64,000 nt of DNA from assembly GCF_022347545.1 (NCBI RefSeq), contig NZ_JAKREW010000007.1, forward strand, positions 62,001 through 126,000, given 5' to 3'. Shown here piece after piece: positions 27,889 through 36,787 of the stretch; within the stretch, counting starts at the first letter, position 1, and the number at the start of each line of letters is the position of its first letter. A program made the position numbers and the translations under genes. The notes below the pieces were generated by a model. The model was not told where the DNA came from. It made no database searches and worked only from the letters and a program-made list of their open reading frames with translations. This DNA is from Terribium retamae (GTDB lineage Bacteria > Pseudomonadota > Alphaproteobacteria > Rhizobiales > Rhizobiaceae).

Positions 27889-29523
27889 ATGACGCACGTC
27901 ACTACGAACCCCACCCGAGAGACCTCCGTTATCTCCGCCATGCTCGATGCCGAGGCGGCCAGGCATGGCGACCGCACCCTGATCGTCTTCGATTCAGGGG
28001 ACACCTGGTCCTACAGCGAGACACGCAGACGGGCACGGCGCAAGGCCGCCGCGCTCGGGCGCCTCGGCGTCAAGAAGGGCGACGCGGTCCTCGTCTGGCT
28101 TCCCAGCGGTCCGACGATCTTCACGCTGCATCTGGCGCTGTCTTATCTGGGCGCCATTTTCGTGCCTCTCAATCTGGCCCTGAAGGGCAGCGTGCTCCAA
28201 CACGTCGTGAGCAACTCAGGAGCAAACCTGGTGATCTGCCATGCCGATCTGGTAGACCGCCTCGCGGCCATCGACACCTGCAAATTGGACAGCATGGTCG
28301 TGGTGGGCGGCCCACGCGATCTCAGCGAGAAAACGCCAGCGCTCCGCGAACTGCCCGAGCTTGCCCTGGCGTCGGATGACGAGGATTTCGTAGACGGCCT
28401 CGCGCAGCCCTGGGAGCCGCACGGCATCTTCTACACGTCGGGTACGACCGGGCCCTCCAAGGGCGTGATATGCCCGCACGTACATACAGCGGTCATGTCC
28501 AGGCACGCGCTTCGGTTTCTTGTCGAATCCGATCGGTTCATGATCAACATGCCGTACTTCCACCTGGCCGGAGCGCTGGTGCCCTTCGCCGTGATTGAAC
28601 GCGGGGCGTCGATGTCGATGATCACGCGGTTCCGCACCCAGACGTTCTGGGACGACGTCCGGCGGACAGAGTCGACCGTCTGCTACATCCTCGACTCGAT
28701 AAGAACCTTTCTAATGAAGCAGCCGCCGGATGCGCGTGACCGGGACAATCCGATGCGCGTCGTGGTCCAGCAGCCGCTGTCGCACGATTCACTCGAGTTC
28801 GCCGATCGGTTTGGTCTTACGGTGTACACCCAGTGGGACATGACCGAGCTGCTGCCTGTCATCATGTCCGAAGCCATCGGGGGCCCACGCCCGCCTGCGA
28901 AAGGGTACTGTGGAAAGGCCGGCGAACTCTCGCCTCGCAGCGAGTTGCGCATCGTGGACGACCATGACTGCGAGGTCCCGGACGGACAGATCGGCGAACT
29001 GATCGTGCGCTGCGAGCAGCCTTGGGTGATTTCGCCCGGTTATTGGGGCAATCCGGAAGCTACCGCCCGTTCTTGGCGCAGCGGCTGGTTCCACACCGGG
29101 GACCTGTTCCGCAAAGACAGCGAGGGGAACTTCTACTACGTCGACCGCACGAAGGACTCGATCCGCCGCCGAGGCGAGAACGTGTCGTCAAGCGAAGTCG
29201 AAGCCGATGTCCTTGGTCATCCCGACGTGCACCTGGCTGCCGCGATCGCGGTGCCCAGCGAGCATAGCGAGGACGAGGTAATGGTCGTCGTAAAGGCCAA
29301 GCCCGACCGCTCCGTCGACCCCGCCGAACTCTTTGAATTCCTCGTCCCGCGCATGCCGCACTACATGCTCCCGCGCTTCATTCGCGTGGTCGAAGAGTTC
29401 GCGATGACGGAAACGATCAAGATCCGCAAGAACGTGCTTCGCGACGAGGGCGTCACCCCCGACACCTGGGACCGGGAAAGGGCCGGGATCGTGGTCAAGG
29501 CGCAGCGGATCGGCGAGCGCTGA
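27889..29523 (+). CDS. CaiC-like AMP-forming CoA ligase (second tandem copy)
   Basis: A 544-residue paralogue of the preceding ligase, 53 bases downstream. The start ATG at 27889 is chosen because upstream frame residues overlap the previous gene without similarity. Shared blocks include FYTSGTTGPSKGVI, DRTKDSIRRRGENVSSSEVE and MKQPP at the same places. The TEMGPA motif is here TELLPV, so the acid pocket probably differs. The catalytic Lys is in ETIKIRKNVL. Two kept copies suggest two related substrates or successive activation steps. Confidence 0.84.
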   Translation: MTHVTTNPTRETSVISAMLDAEAARHGDRTLIVFDSGDTWSYSETRRRARRKAAALGRLGVKKGDAVLVWLPSGPTIFTLHLALSYLGAIFVPLNLALKGSVLQHVVSNSGANLVICHADLVDRLAAIDTCKLDSMVVVGGPRDLSEKTPALRELPELALASDDEDFVDGLAQPWEPHGIFYTSGTTGPSKGVICPHVHTAVMSRHALRFLVESDRFMINMPYFHLAGALVPFAVIERGASMSMITRFRTQTFWDDVRRTESTVCYILDSIRTFLMKQPPDARDRDNPMRVVVQQPLSHDSLEFADRFGLTVYTQWDMTELLPVIMSEAIGGPRPPAKGYCGKAGELSPRSELRIVDDHDCEVPDGQIGELIVRCEQPWVISPGYWGNPEATARSWRSGWFHTGDLFRKDSEGNFYYVDRTKDSIRRRGENVSSSEVEADVLGHPDVHLAAAIAVPSEHSEDEVMVVVKAKPDRSVDPAELFEFLVPRMPHYMLPRFIRVVEEFAMTETIKIRKNVLRDEGVTPDTWDRERAGIVVKAQRIGER

Positions 29524-29574
29524 AGTCGTCATCTTGCACAATACGCAATCGATGAACTTGGAACGGAGGACACG

Positions 29575-30381
29575 ATGATCACACGCAAGGAGCCGCCCTA
29601 CCCGATAGCGCTGCCCTATACCGACATCATCTACGACGTCTCGGACCGGATCGCCACGATCACGATCAACCGGCCGAAGACGCTCAACGCGATGACGCAG
29701 CATACGATCTACGAGCTTGAACATGCGTTCGACGCTGCCGAGAAGGATCGCAACGTCGGGGTTATCGTGTTGACGGGTTCGGGCGAACGGGCCTTCTGCT
29801 CCGGCGGAGACGTCAATTGGGAGCACGACGAAGGCTCGGAGCGCGAGCATTACGATCTCAACCGGATCGTTGTCGATTGCTCGAAAGCCGTAATTGCGCG
29901 CGTGAATGGATATGCGATCGGCGGCGGCAACCACCTCGCCTACTTCTGCGACATAACCATCGCCGCCGAGCACGCCATTTTCGGGCAGAACGGCCCTCGT
30001 ATCGGTTCGCCTGCTGGCGGCTACATGGTTTCCCATTCGGCCAACATCCTTGGCCACAAGCGCGCCCGCGAGATGTGGCTGCTGTGCCGTCGGTACACGG
30101 CGGCACAGATGCTCGACTGGGGCATGGTCAATGCTGTCGTGCCCCTCAAGGACCTCGACGCTGAAGTCCGGAAATGGGCAGACGAACTGCTGGCCATTTC
30201 GCCAACCTGCATGAAGATCGTCAAGGCTTCCATGCGCAACCACATGGACCACGTCATGGAGACAGAGATGCTCGACATCGTGGCCCGCGTCGCCCCCGGC
30301 TACTTCCAGACCGGGGAACAGAAGGAGGGGACGGGCGCCTTCCTCGAAAAGCGAAAGCCCAACTTTGATCCTTTCCGCTGA
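29575..30381 (+). CDS. MenB/BadI-like crotonase-fold enzyme
   Basis: A 268-residue crotonase with GGAGGAC before the ATG at 29575. Its layout is that of the MenB/BadI branch: FCSGGDVNW, ARVNGYAIGGGNHLA, FGQNGPRIGSPAGGY, REMWLLCRRYTAAQMLDWGMVN, and the branch-specific end EGTGAFLEKRKP. BadI opens the ring of 2-ketocyclohexanecarboxyl-CoA by retro-Dieckmann hydrolysis, and MenB does the reverse type of condensation. In both, an Asp follows the G-S segment (SFDGG, SVDPG); here it is Ala (SPAGG), so details may differ. With the BadH-like SDR next door it suggests a 3-hydroxy to 3-keto to C-C cleavage step. Confidence 0.78.
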   Translation: MITRKEPPYPIALPYTDIIYDVSDRIATITINRPKTLNAMTQHTIYELEHAFDAAEKDRNVGVIVLTGSGERAFCSGGDVNWEHDEGSEREHYDLNRIVVDCSKAVIARVNGYAIGGGNHLAYFCDITIAAEHAIFGQNGPRIGSPAGGYMVSHSANILGHKRAREMWLLCRRYTAAQMLDWGMVNAVVPLKDLDAEVRKWADELLAISPTCMKIVKASMRNHMDHVMETEMLDIVARVAPGYFQTGEQKEGTGAFLEKRKPNFDPFR

Positions 30382-30417
30382 ACAGCCGAGCAACGGCAAA
30401 AATTGATGGAGCATGTC

Positions 30418-31155
30418 ATGAGCAAGAACGTAGTTTTGGTAACCGGCGCGGCAGGCGGGATCGGGAGGAGCATTTGCGAGAGGCTCGTCGCCGATGGCTA
30501 CAGCGTGGCCGCCACCGATATCAACGCTGAGGGCCTAAAAGACCTGGAAGCCAGCCTTGGCGGTTCGTTGAAGGCTTATCCGGCGGACCAAACGGACCTC
30601 GCCAAGGTCGAGGCTTTGGTCGCTCAGGCCGAGAAGGACCTGGGACCGATTTTTGGCCTCGTGAACGTTACGGGCTGGACGCATGCGACCCGCTTCGAAA
30701 CCGAGACCGCGGACTATTGGGACAAGGTCATTGCGATCAACTTCACGTCGCTGCTTTATGTCACCCAGCCTATCTTGAAGTCCATGATCGCCCGCAAGGC
30801 CGGCCGCATGGTGTTTATCGCCTCGGACGCCGGCAAGGTCGGCACCGCCACTGAGGCAGTCTACGCTGGGGCGAAGGGTGCCGTAATCGCCTTCGCCAAA
30901 AGCATCGCGCGCGAGAACGCTCGGCATTCGATCAACGTCAATTGCGTCTCCCCAGGCCCGACGGAGACCCCGCTCTTCGCCGAGGAGATGAAGGACAACC
31001 CGCAGATTGTCGAGCGCATGCTGAAGGCCATTCCCTTCCGTCGCGCCGCCAAGCCATCGGACCAGGCCGCCGTCGTTTCCTTCCTGCTGTCAGACGATGC
31101 AAGCTACCTGACCGGGCAGGCGCTCAGTGTCAGCGGCGGCTTGACGATGATTTGA
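30418..31155 (+). CDS. SDR dehydrogenase, BadH-like (hydroxyacyl-CoA type)
   Basis: A 245-residue SDR starting at MSKNVVLVTGAAGG (30418). It has the TGAAGGIG nucleotide motif, catalytic Ser in FIASDAGKVG and Y-x3-K as YAGAK. The stretches ASDAGKVGTATEAVYAGAKG and SPGPTETPL and the end GQALSVSGGLTM resemble 2-hydroxycyclohexanecarboxyl-CoA dehydrogenase (BadH). It likely oxidises a 3-hydroxyacyl-CoA to the ketone that the neighbouring BadI-like enzyme cleaves. Spacing to that gene is 36 bases, in the same operon. Confidence 0.82.
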   Translation: MSKNVVLVTGAAGGIGRSICERLVADGYSVAATDINAEGLKDLEASLGGSLKAYPADQTDLAKVEALVAQAEKDLGPIFGLVNVTGWTHATRFETETADYWDKVIAINFTSLLYVTQPILKSMIARKAGRMVFIASDAGKVGTATEAVYAGAKGAVIAFAKSIARENARHSINVNCVSPGPTETPLFAEEMKDNPQIVERMLKAIPFRRAAKPSDQAAVVSFLLSDDASYLTGQALSVSGGLTMI

Positions 31156-31273
31156 CGGCTGGGCCGTTTGGGCCTGGGCCACTACTTCATCCAGAGGAAA
31201 ATTGCACCCGGCGCGATGGATGATCGCGCCGGATACAGGTCGCAGAGCGGCCGAAGGTGAGAGGCGAAGCGAA

Positions 31274-33208
31274 GTGGCGGAACCAACAGTCACGCTTTCT
31301 AGGAGCGGTTCGGTCGGGGTGATTACGATCGACAATCCGCCCGTCAATGCCCTCTCGCAGGAAGTGCGCATTGGCCTTCTGTCCGCTCTCGAACAGGCCG
31401 AGCTCGACCCGACGCTTGTCGGAGGGGTATTGCGGTGCGCGGGCCGCACGTTCGTTGCAGGCGCCGACATCACGGAGATGGATGCACCGCCCTCCGAACC
31501 CACGCTGCCAACCGTGGCCGACGCATTCGAACGTTCCCGCCTCTGCTGGGTCGCCGCGATGCACGGCACGGCCCTCGGAGGAGGGCTTGAGCTCGCACTG
31601 GCCTGCTGCGGCCGCGTCGCGGAGCCTGGTACGCGTGTTGGCATGCCCGAAGTGACGCTTGGCATTATTCCAGGCGCCGGCGGAACGGTGCGCCTAACGT
31701 CACTGATCGGCGCGGAAGCGGCCGCCCGCCTGGTGACCACGGGCAAGCAAATCGATGCAGTCGAATCCAGGCAGATCGGTCTGATCGACGTTATCGCAGA
31801 GGACGCTCATGCTGCCTCGCTGGAGATTGCGGGATCCGGTGGTCGCGCGATAGAGACCAGCCCTACGCCGCGTGCACCCAAGCCGGAGTTCTGGGATCAG
31901 GAAAGCATTCGCGTCAGGGAAAAGGCCCGAGGGCAAGAGTCTCCTATCGAGGCGCTTGCCGCCATACGTGAGGCAGCCACACTCCCACGCGCCGAAGCCT
32001 TGCAAGCTGAACGTAGGCGCTTCCTGCGCCTGCGGGAGAGTGAGCAGGCAAAGGCGCTCAGGCACGTTTTCTTCGCCGAGCGCAAGGCTGGCGCATCGTT
32101 GCGTAACGTCCCGAAAGCTGCCGACCTGCAGCGGGTGGGCGTCGTGGGCGGCGGCACGATGGGCAGCAGCATCGCCACGGCCGTTCTCATCAGCGGCACT
32201 GCCGTGACCTTGGTCGAGCAGGACGACGCCGCGACAGCGCGTGCACGGAACCTGATCGAGACGAACCTGAAGGCGAGTGCGAAGCGCGGGGTGATCTCAA
32301 GCGTCGAACCCGTTCTCGCGCGGCTTTCCGTCTGCACTGCCCTTTCCGACCTGGAAGAGTGCCCCCTTGTGATTGAAGCAGTGTTCGAGGACATGGCGAT
32401 AAAGACGGCCTTGTTCAAAGCGCTCGACGACGTTTTGCCAGCCACCGCGGTCCTCGCCACCAACACTTCCTACCTCGACGTGAGGGAGCTTGCCCGATCG
32501 GTCCGGGATCCGTCGCGGGTGTTGGGATTGCACTTTTTTGCCCCCGCGCACGTCATGAAGCTCCTGGAAGTCGTCCGCCTGCCGCAGACCAGCGATCCGG
32601 CGCTTGCGGCGGGAAGCGCTCTCGCGCGCCAACTTCGAAAAACTGCTGTGGTAACAGGTGTTTGCGAAGGGTTTATCGGAAACAGGATTATGGCTGCCTA
32701 TCGCCGCAACGCTGAGGAAATGCTTCTGCGTGGCGCGCAGCCCGAAACAATTGACGCAGCGATGCGCGACTATGGTTTCGCGGCCGGAATTTTTGAGACC
32801 CAGGACCTCTCCGGACTGGATATCGCGTGGGCGATGCGAAAGAGGCGCCGCCTGGAAGGTAAGGATCCCGCGATCGCCACGATCAGCGACGCGCTCTGCG
32901 AGGTGGAGCGGCTCGGCCGCAAGACCATGGGCGGCTGGTACGACTACGTCGACGGCCGGCAAGTCAGCTCGCCGGAGACTGCCCGTCTTATTGCCGAGTT
33001 CCGCGATGGCGCAGGCATCACGCCACGCGTGTACACGGCAGCCGAAATCGTCAATTCCATCCTGGCCGCCATGAGCCGGGAAGCAGAGGCGATCCTACGC
33101 GAAGGCATTGCGGAAGGCCCAGACGATATCGACGTGGTCATGATTGTGGGCTTCGGCTTCCCCCGCTACCGCGGTGGCCCGATGTACATCGCCCGCAAGG
33201 CCCAGTGA
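31274..33208 (+). CDS. Bifunctional enoyl-CoA hydratase / 3-hydroxyacyl-CoA dehydrogenase
   Basis: A protein of about 644 residues from a GTG at 31274 (GAGAGG upstream; longer start at 31202 possible). The N-terminal crotonase domain (about 1-200) has FVAGADI and HGTALGGGLELALA, with PEVTLGIIPGAGG holding the family Glu. The NAD-binding dehydrogenase domain has VGVVGGGTMGSSIA, LATNTSYLDV and LGLHFFAPAHVMKLLEVV with the catalytic His. The C-terminal helical domain ends with GFGFPRYRGGPM. It carries out two beta-oxidation steps on the opened chain. It is the last gene of the run that begins at 20387, and no thiolase is nearby. Confidence 0.88.
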   Translation: MAEPTVTLSRSGSVGVITIDNPPVNALSQEVRIGLLSALEQAELDPTLVGGVLRCAGRTFVAGADITEMDAPPSEPTLPTVADAFERSRLCWVAAMHGTALGGGLELALACCGRVAEPGTRVGMPEVTLGIIPGAGGTVRLTSLIGAEAAARLVTTGKQIDAVESRQIGLIDVIAEDAHAASLEIAGSGGRAIETSPTPRAPKPEFWDQESIRVREKARGQESPIEALAAIREAATLPRAEALQAERRRFLRLRESEQAKALRHVFFAERKAGASLRNVPKAADLQRVGVVGGGTMGSSIATAVLISGTAVTLVEQDDAATARARNLIETNLKASAKRGVISSVEPVLARLSVCTALSDLEECPLVIEAVFEDMAIKTALFKALDDVLPATAVLATNTSYLDVRELARSVRDPSRVLGLHFFAPAHVMKLLEVVRLPQTSDPALAAGSALARQLRKTAVVTGVCEGFIGNRIMAAYRRNAEEMLLRGAQPETIDAAMRDYGFAAGIFETQDLSGLDIAWAMRKRRRLEGKDPAIATISDALCEVERLGRKTMGGWYDYVDGRQVSSPETARLIAEFRDGAGITPRVYTAAEIVNSILAAMSREAEAILREGIAEGPDDIDVVMIVGFGFPRYRGGPMYIARKAQ

Positions 33209-33677
33209 CGGCACCTCCAGCGTTCCCATAGAAACGGGACGCGGGCTGGCGTCCGCGCTGGTGGTCGTCGGTTGCGGGCCGCCATCCCTCTCCTGCCAGC
33301 CTGCCCGCCAGACAGGGAGTTGAGGATCCGATTGGTTACGCGGCCGCCCATGCTTGGACTCGGATGCTCCTTGACAAGCGGCCCTGCAGTGGAGGCCGAA
33401 ATTTCCTTGCGCCCTGGTCCGCAATGCCGTTGCACCTGGTTATTGCATCCGAACTCCACAGCCGGTCTTCACTTAGCCGCAAGCCGCGCGCTACATTTTT
33501 TGAAATAATCATGATAGTTCAGCGTTTTACACGACATTTCGCGTCCCATAATCAACGGTGCCGGACCAGCAACTCAAACGATATAGGCCTCTCACGTCGC
33601 GAGGCTGGTAAAGTTGTGAAATGTCCTCGAACCAAGAACAGAATTCCAGGCAGGACAAACATTTGGGAGATACCAAA
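33209..33677. promoter_or_regulatory. 469-base gap: end of catabolic run and promoter of betaine importer
   Basis: The left part holds GGACGC (33237-33242) and GCGTCC (33249-33254), a small hairpin that may end the upstream run. Further right, TTTTAC (33525-33530) and CATAAT (33547-33552) are 16 bases apart, a possible -35/-10 pair for the importer. No gene is supported here. Confidence 0.4.
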
Positions 33678-34670
33678 ATGAGAATTGGCTTAGCGCTCGC
33701 TGCAACGTTGGGGCTTTGGCTGACATCAGGCGACGTCGTTCATGCCGCCGACTGCGGCTCGGCAGACGAGATCTCGATAACCGAGCTCAACTGGCCTTCG
33801 GGAGCGTTCTTCGCGAACCTTCACCAGATCGTGCTTAGCAAGGGCTACGGCTGCAATGCTACCTTGACTCCAGGTGACACGGCATCCAGCACGGCCAGCA
33901 TGGCAGCCCGAGGCAAGCCAGACATCAATCCGGAGTTGTGGGTCGACAACGTCAAGGATTTCTGGGCCAAGGTTACCGCCGAGAAAAAGGTCTACGCTGC
34001 TGGGCACCCAGTCATCGAGGGTGGCATCGAGGGCTTTTTCATCCCGAAGTACGTCGCCGAGGCCCATCCCGACCTCAAGTCGATCACCGACCTGGCCAAG
34101 TTTAAGGATTTGTTCCCCGACCCTGCCGACCCCTCGAAGGGCGTGCTGTACACGTGCCAACCGGGCTGGTCGTGCGAGGTTCTCATCGCGAACATGGCGA
34201 AGGCCTTCAAGCTCGACTCGACGTTCAACCTTTTCTCGCCAGGTTCTTCCGCTGCCTTGGACGCTACGATCGTAAAGGCATACCAGCGCAAGGAACCGAT
34301 CGTGACGTATTATTGGGCGCCGACCCCGCTGCTGGGCAAGTACCCGATGGTCCGGCTTGAGATGCCGCCCTATGTCGAAGGCACCTGCAACAACGACAAG
34401 AACTGCACGTCCCCAAAGCCCAGCGACTTTCCCCCCGGCAAGATCGTGACGGCTGTGTCTACGGCTGCAAAGGACAAGGCGCCTGGTCCGGCTAAATACC
34501 TCGCGGCGTTCACAATCAAGAACCAGGTAGTGAGCCAGATGCTCGCCTGGGCGGATGACAACAAGGCGACGCCTGCGGATACCGCCAAGCAGTTCCTGAA
34601 GACCCACGAGGAAATCTGGACAAAGTGGGTCCCGGCAGATGTCGCGGCACGCGTAAAAGCGGGTCTATAG
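33678..34670 (+). CDS. Glycine-betaine/proline-type periplasmic binding protein
   Basis: A 330-residue OpuAC/ProX-class binding protein. MRIGLALAATLGLWLTSG begins a Sec signal with likely cleavage after VVHA. GGGAGA lies 7 bases before the ATG at 33678. The mature part has TELNWPSGAFFANLHQIVL and ARGKPDINPELW, typical of quaternary-amine binders. Paired cysteines (CQPGWSC, CNNDKNC) could form disulfides. It is the first gene of the operon encoding permease, ATPase and PhyH dioxygenase, and a hairpin follows it. Ligand may be glycine betaine, proline betaine, carnitine or a related compound. Confidence 0.85.
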   Translation: MRIGLALAATLGLWLTSGDVVHAADCGSADEISITELNWPSGAFFANLHQIVLSKGYGCNATLTPGDTASSTASMAARGKPDINPELWVDNVKDFWAKVTAEKKVYAAGHPVIEGGIEGFFIPKYVAEAHPDLKSITDLAKFKDLFPDPADPSKGVLYTCQPGWSCEVLIANMAKAFKLDSTFNLFSPGSSAALDATIVKAYQRKEPIVTYYWAPTPLLGKYPMVRLEMPPYVEGTCNNDKNCTSPKPSDFPPGKIVTAVSTAAKDKAPGPAKYLAAFTIKNQVVSQMLAWADDNKATPADTAKQFLKTHEEIWTKWVPADVAARVKAGL

Positions 34671-34681
34671 ACCGCAACATG

Positions 34682-34713
34682 GGCTGCCGGATTGCGTCGC
34701 GCATCCGGCAGCC
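34682..34713 (+). terminator. Intercistronic hairpin after the binding-protein gene
   Basis: GGCTGCCGGAT (34682-34692) pairs perfectly with ATCCGGCAGCC (34703-34713), 10-base loop. It lies between the binding-protein stop and AGGAGG of the permease. Such hairpins often raise binding-protein levels relative to the membrane parts by partial termination or mRNA protection. Confidence 0.6.
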
Positions 34714-34737
34714 TCCTATTTCGTTTAGGAGGCGACC

Positions 34738-35604
34738 TTGTTCCCCGAATTGTTTGATACCCGGAGCTTTCGAGAGGCGATCGACAGGTCTGCCGATTGG
34801 GTTGTGACCAACTGGGGGGCAACGATCGAGGCGGCTTTCTCGCCCCTCCTCCGCGGGTTGGTACTTCTTGAGCAGGGCCTCCTATGGCTGCCATGGTATG
34901 TGCTAATCGGGGCGGTTTGCGGCATTTCGTTCCTGATCACCAGGAACGTCAAGTTGCCCCTCGGAGTGGGCATCTTGCTTTTCCTCATCGGAGCAGTCGG
35001 CTTTTGGGACGATTGCGTCAGGACGATCGCGCTGATGCTGGCGGCGACGCTAGTTTCGCTTGCGATCGGAATTCCGTTTGGAATCGCAATGTCGCTGTCC
35101 CTCACGGTGCGGACGATCATGCGCCCGCTTTTAGACATCATGCAGACAATGCCGAGTTTCGTTTACCTCATTCCGGCGGTCATGCTGCTCGGCCCCGGAA
35201 AGGTTCCGGCTTTGCTGGCCACCGTGATCTACGCCGTTGCGCCCGTAATGCGCCTTACGGACCTCGGAATTCGGCAGGTGGACCCGGATGTCGTCGAGGC
35301 GGTCACCTCTTTTGGCGCTGGCGACTGGCAGAAGCTGATCCACGCCCAGTTGCCGCTCGCTCTGCCGACCATAATGGCCGGCATAAACCAAACGATGATG
35401 ATGGCTTTGTCGATGGTCGTTATCGCTTCGATGATCGGCGCAGGCGGTCTTGGCTACCAGGTTCTCCAAGGGATCGGGAGACTTGAGGTGAGCCGCGGCC
35501 TTCTGGCCGGACTGAGTATTGTCGCTCTGGCAATCGTCTTCGATCGCATTGCCCAAGCGTATGGCCGACGGATGCAAACCAGCCTTCACATGAACGATGA
35601 ATAA
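34738..35604 (+). CDS. Glycine-betaine/proline-type ABC permease
   Basis: A 288-residue ProW/OpuAB-type permease with a TTG start at 34738 right after AGGAGG. It has about seven membrane segments and the EAA-like loop TSFGAGDWQKLIHAQLPLALP, with MQTMPSFVYLIPAVMLLGPGK in the core. It forms the inner-membrane channel with the ATPase at 35597, whose start overlaps its stop by 8 bases. Confidence 0.87.
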   Translation: MFPELFDTRSFREAIDRSADWVVTNWGATIEAAFSPLLRGLVLLEQGLLWLPWYVLIGAVCGISFLITRNVKLPLGVGILLFLIGAVGFWDDCVRTIALMLAATLVSLAIGIPFGIAMSLSLTVRTIMRPLLDIMQTMPSFVYLIPAVMLLGPGKVPALLATVIYAVAPVMRLTDLGIRQVDPDVVEAVTSFGAGDWQKLIHAQLPLALPTIMAGINQTMMMALSMVVIASMIGAGGLGYQVLQGIGRLEVSRGLLAGLSIVALAIVFDRIAQAYGRRMQTSLHMNDE

Positions 35605-36787
35605 TACAGCAAAACCTAAAATCGTTTGCCGCGATATCTTCAAGATTTTCGGCAAGACGCCAGCGAAAGCCCTTGAGCTCGCGGCTCGCGGGGTATCGCG
35701 TGCCGACATCCTGTCCCAAACCGGAAACGTCGTCGCACTGCGCGATATCTCTTTCGAGATGGCGGCCGGCGAGACTTTCGTGATCATGGGCTTGTCGGGC
35801 TCCGGCAAGTCGACGCTCATTCGCCATTTCAACCGCCTGGTGGAACCGACCTCAGGCTCCATCACTGTTGACGGCGAAGACATCGTTGCCATGGGGAAAG
35901 CCAGGCTGCGCGAGTTCCGGCGTCGGAAGGTCAGCATGGTTTTCCAAAACTTCGGATTGCTTCCGCACCGGACCGTGCTCGACAACGTGGCATACGGGCT
36001 CTTGATGCAGGGGCGGCCAAAGGCGGAGCAGCGTGAACGCGCCGCTTACTGGATCAGCCAGGTAGGCCTCGCCGGCTACGAAGGGCACTACCCTCGCCAG
36101 TTGTCCGGCGGCATGAAGCAGCGCGTGGGACTTGCACGCGCGCTGGCGGGCGAGGCTGAAATATTGCTGATGGATGAAGCTTTCAGCGCCCTTGACCCAC
36201 TAATCCGGGGCGAGATGCAGGAGCAGCTCGCCAGCCTTCAGAAAGAGCTCGGCAAGACGGTCGTTTTCATCACCCACGATCCGGATGAAGCGATGCTGCT
36301 CGGCGACCGAATAGCGATCCTGCGGGAAGGTTCCATCCAGCAGATCGGCACGCCCGAGCAAATCCTGCTCGAGCCCGCGAACGATTACATCGCCCGCTTC
36401 GTCAAGTCGGTCAATCGCGCGCGCTTCCTCACTGCAGGCCAGGTGATGATTTCCTTCCCGGTACTGGCCGAGAAGGGCCTGACGAGGGAAGCCGCCTGCG
36501 CAGCGATGGCCGACAGCAACGTGGACCACGTATTCGTAACCCGCGACGGGGCGCTCGCAGGTGTTCTTACGAAGGATGCGCTGCAGGAGTCCTCCAAAGG
36601 GACTGGCGGCATTCATGTGACCACGTCGTGCAAGACGTCAATGCCGTTGGAACAGGTCACGCCCCTTATCGCAAGGTCTTCGCTCCCCGTGGCCGTCGTT
36701 GATCTCGAAGGAAGGGTGGTGGGCGGCCTTACGCGCGCTGTCACCCTGCGCTCAATCGGCGAGCTGACCGCAAGGTCCTCGGCGTGA
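35597..36787 (+). CDS. Glycine-betaine/proline-type ABC ATPase with CBS domains
   Basis: A 396-residue ProV/OpuAA-type ATPase. It has Walker A GLSGSGKST, signature QLSGGMKQRVG, Walker B ILLMDEAFSALDP and the switch His in ITHDPDEA. The DEAFSALDP form is typical of betaine transporters. The last 120 or so residues form a CBS pair (VFVTRDGALAGVLTKDAL; LPVAVVDLEGRVVGGLTR), which in OpuA senses ionic strength or nucleotides. The gene overlaps the permease by 8 bases and its stop overlaps the next start by four. Confidence 0.88.
   Translation: MNNTAKPKIVCRDIFKIFGKTPAKALELAARGVSRADILSQTGNVVALRDISFEMAAGETFVIMGLSGSGKSTLIRHFNRLVEPTSGSITVDGEDIVAMGKARLREFRRRKVSMVFQNFGLLPHRTVLDNVAYGLLMQGRPKAEQRERAAYWISQVGLAGYEGHYPRQLSGGMKQRVGLARALAGEAEILLMDEAFSALDPLIRGEMQEQLASLQKELGKTVVFITHDPDEAMLLGDRIAILREGSIQQIGTPEQILLEPANDYIARFVKSVNRARFLTAGQVMISFPVLAEKGLTREAACAAMADSNVDHVFVTRDGALAGVLTKDALQESSKGTGGIHVTTSCKTSMPLEQVTPLIARSSLPVAVVDLEGRVVGGLTRAVTLRSIGELTARSSA

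Noticed and set aside
35597..36787. Assignment of the importer specifically to choline or carnitine
   Set aside because: The family is clear, but ligand cannot be told from the residues I can place with confidence.
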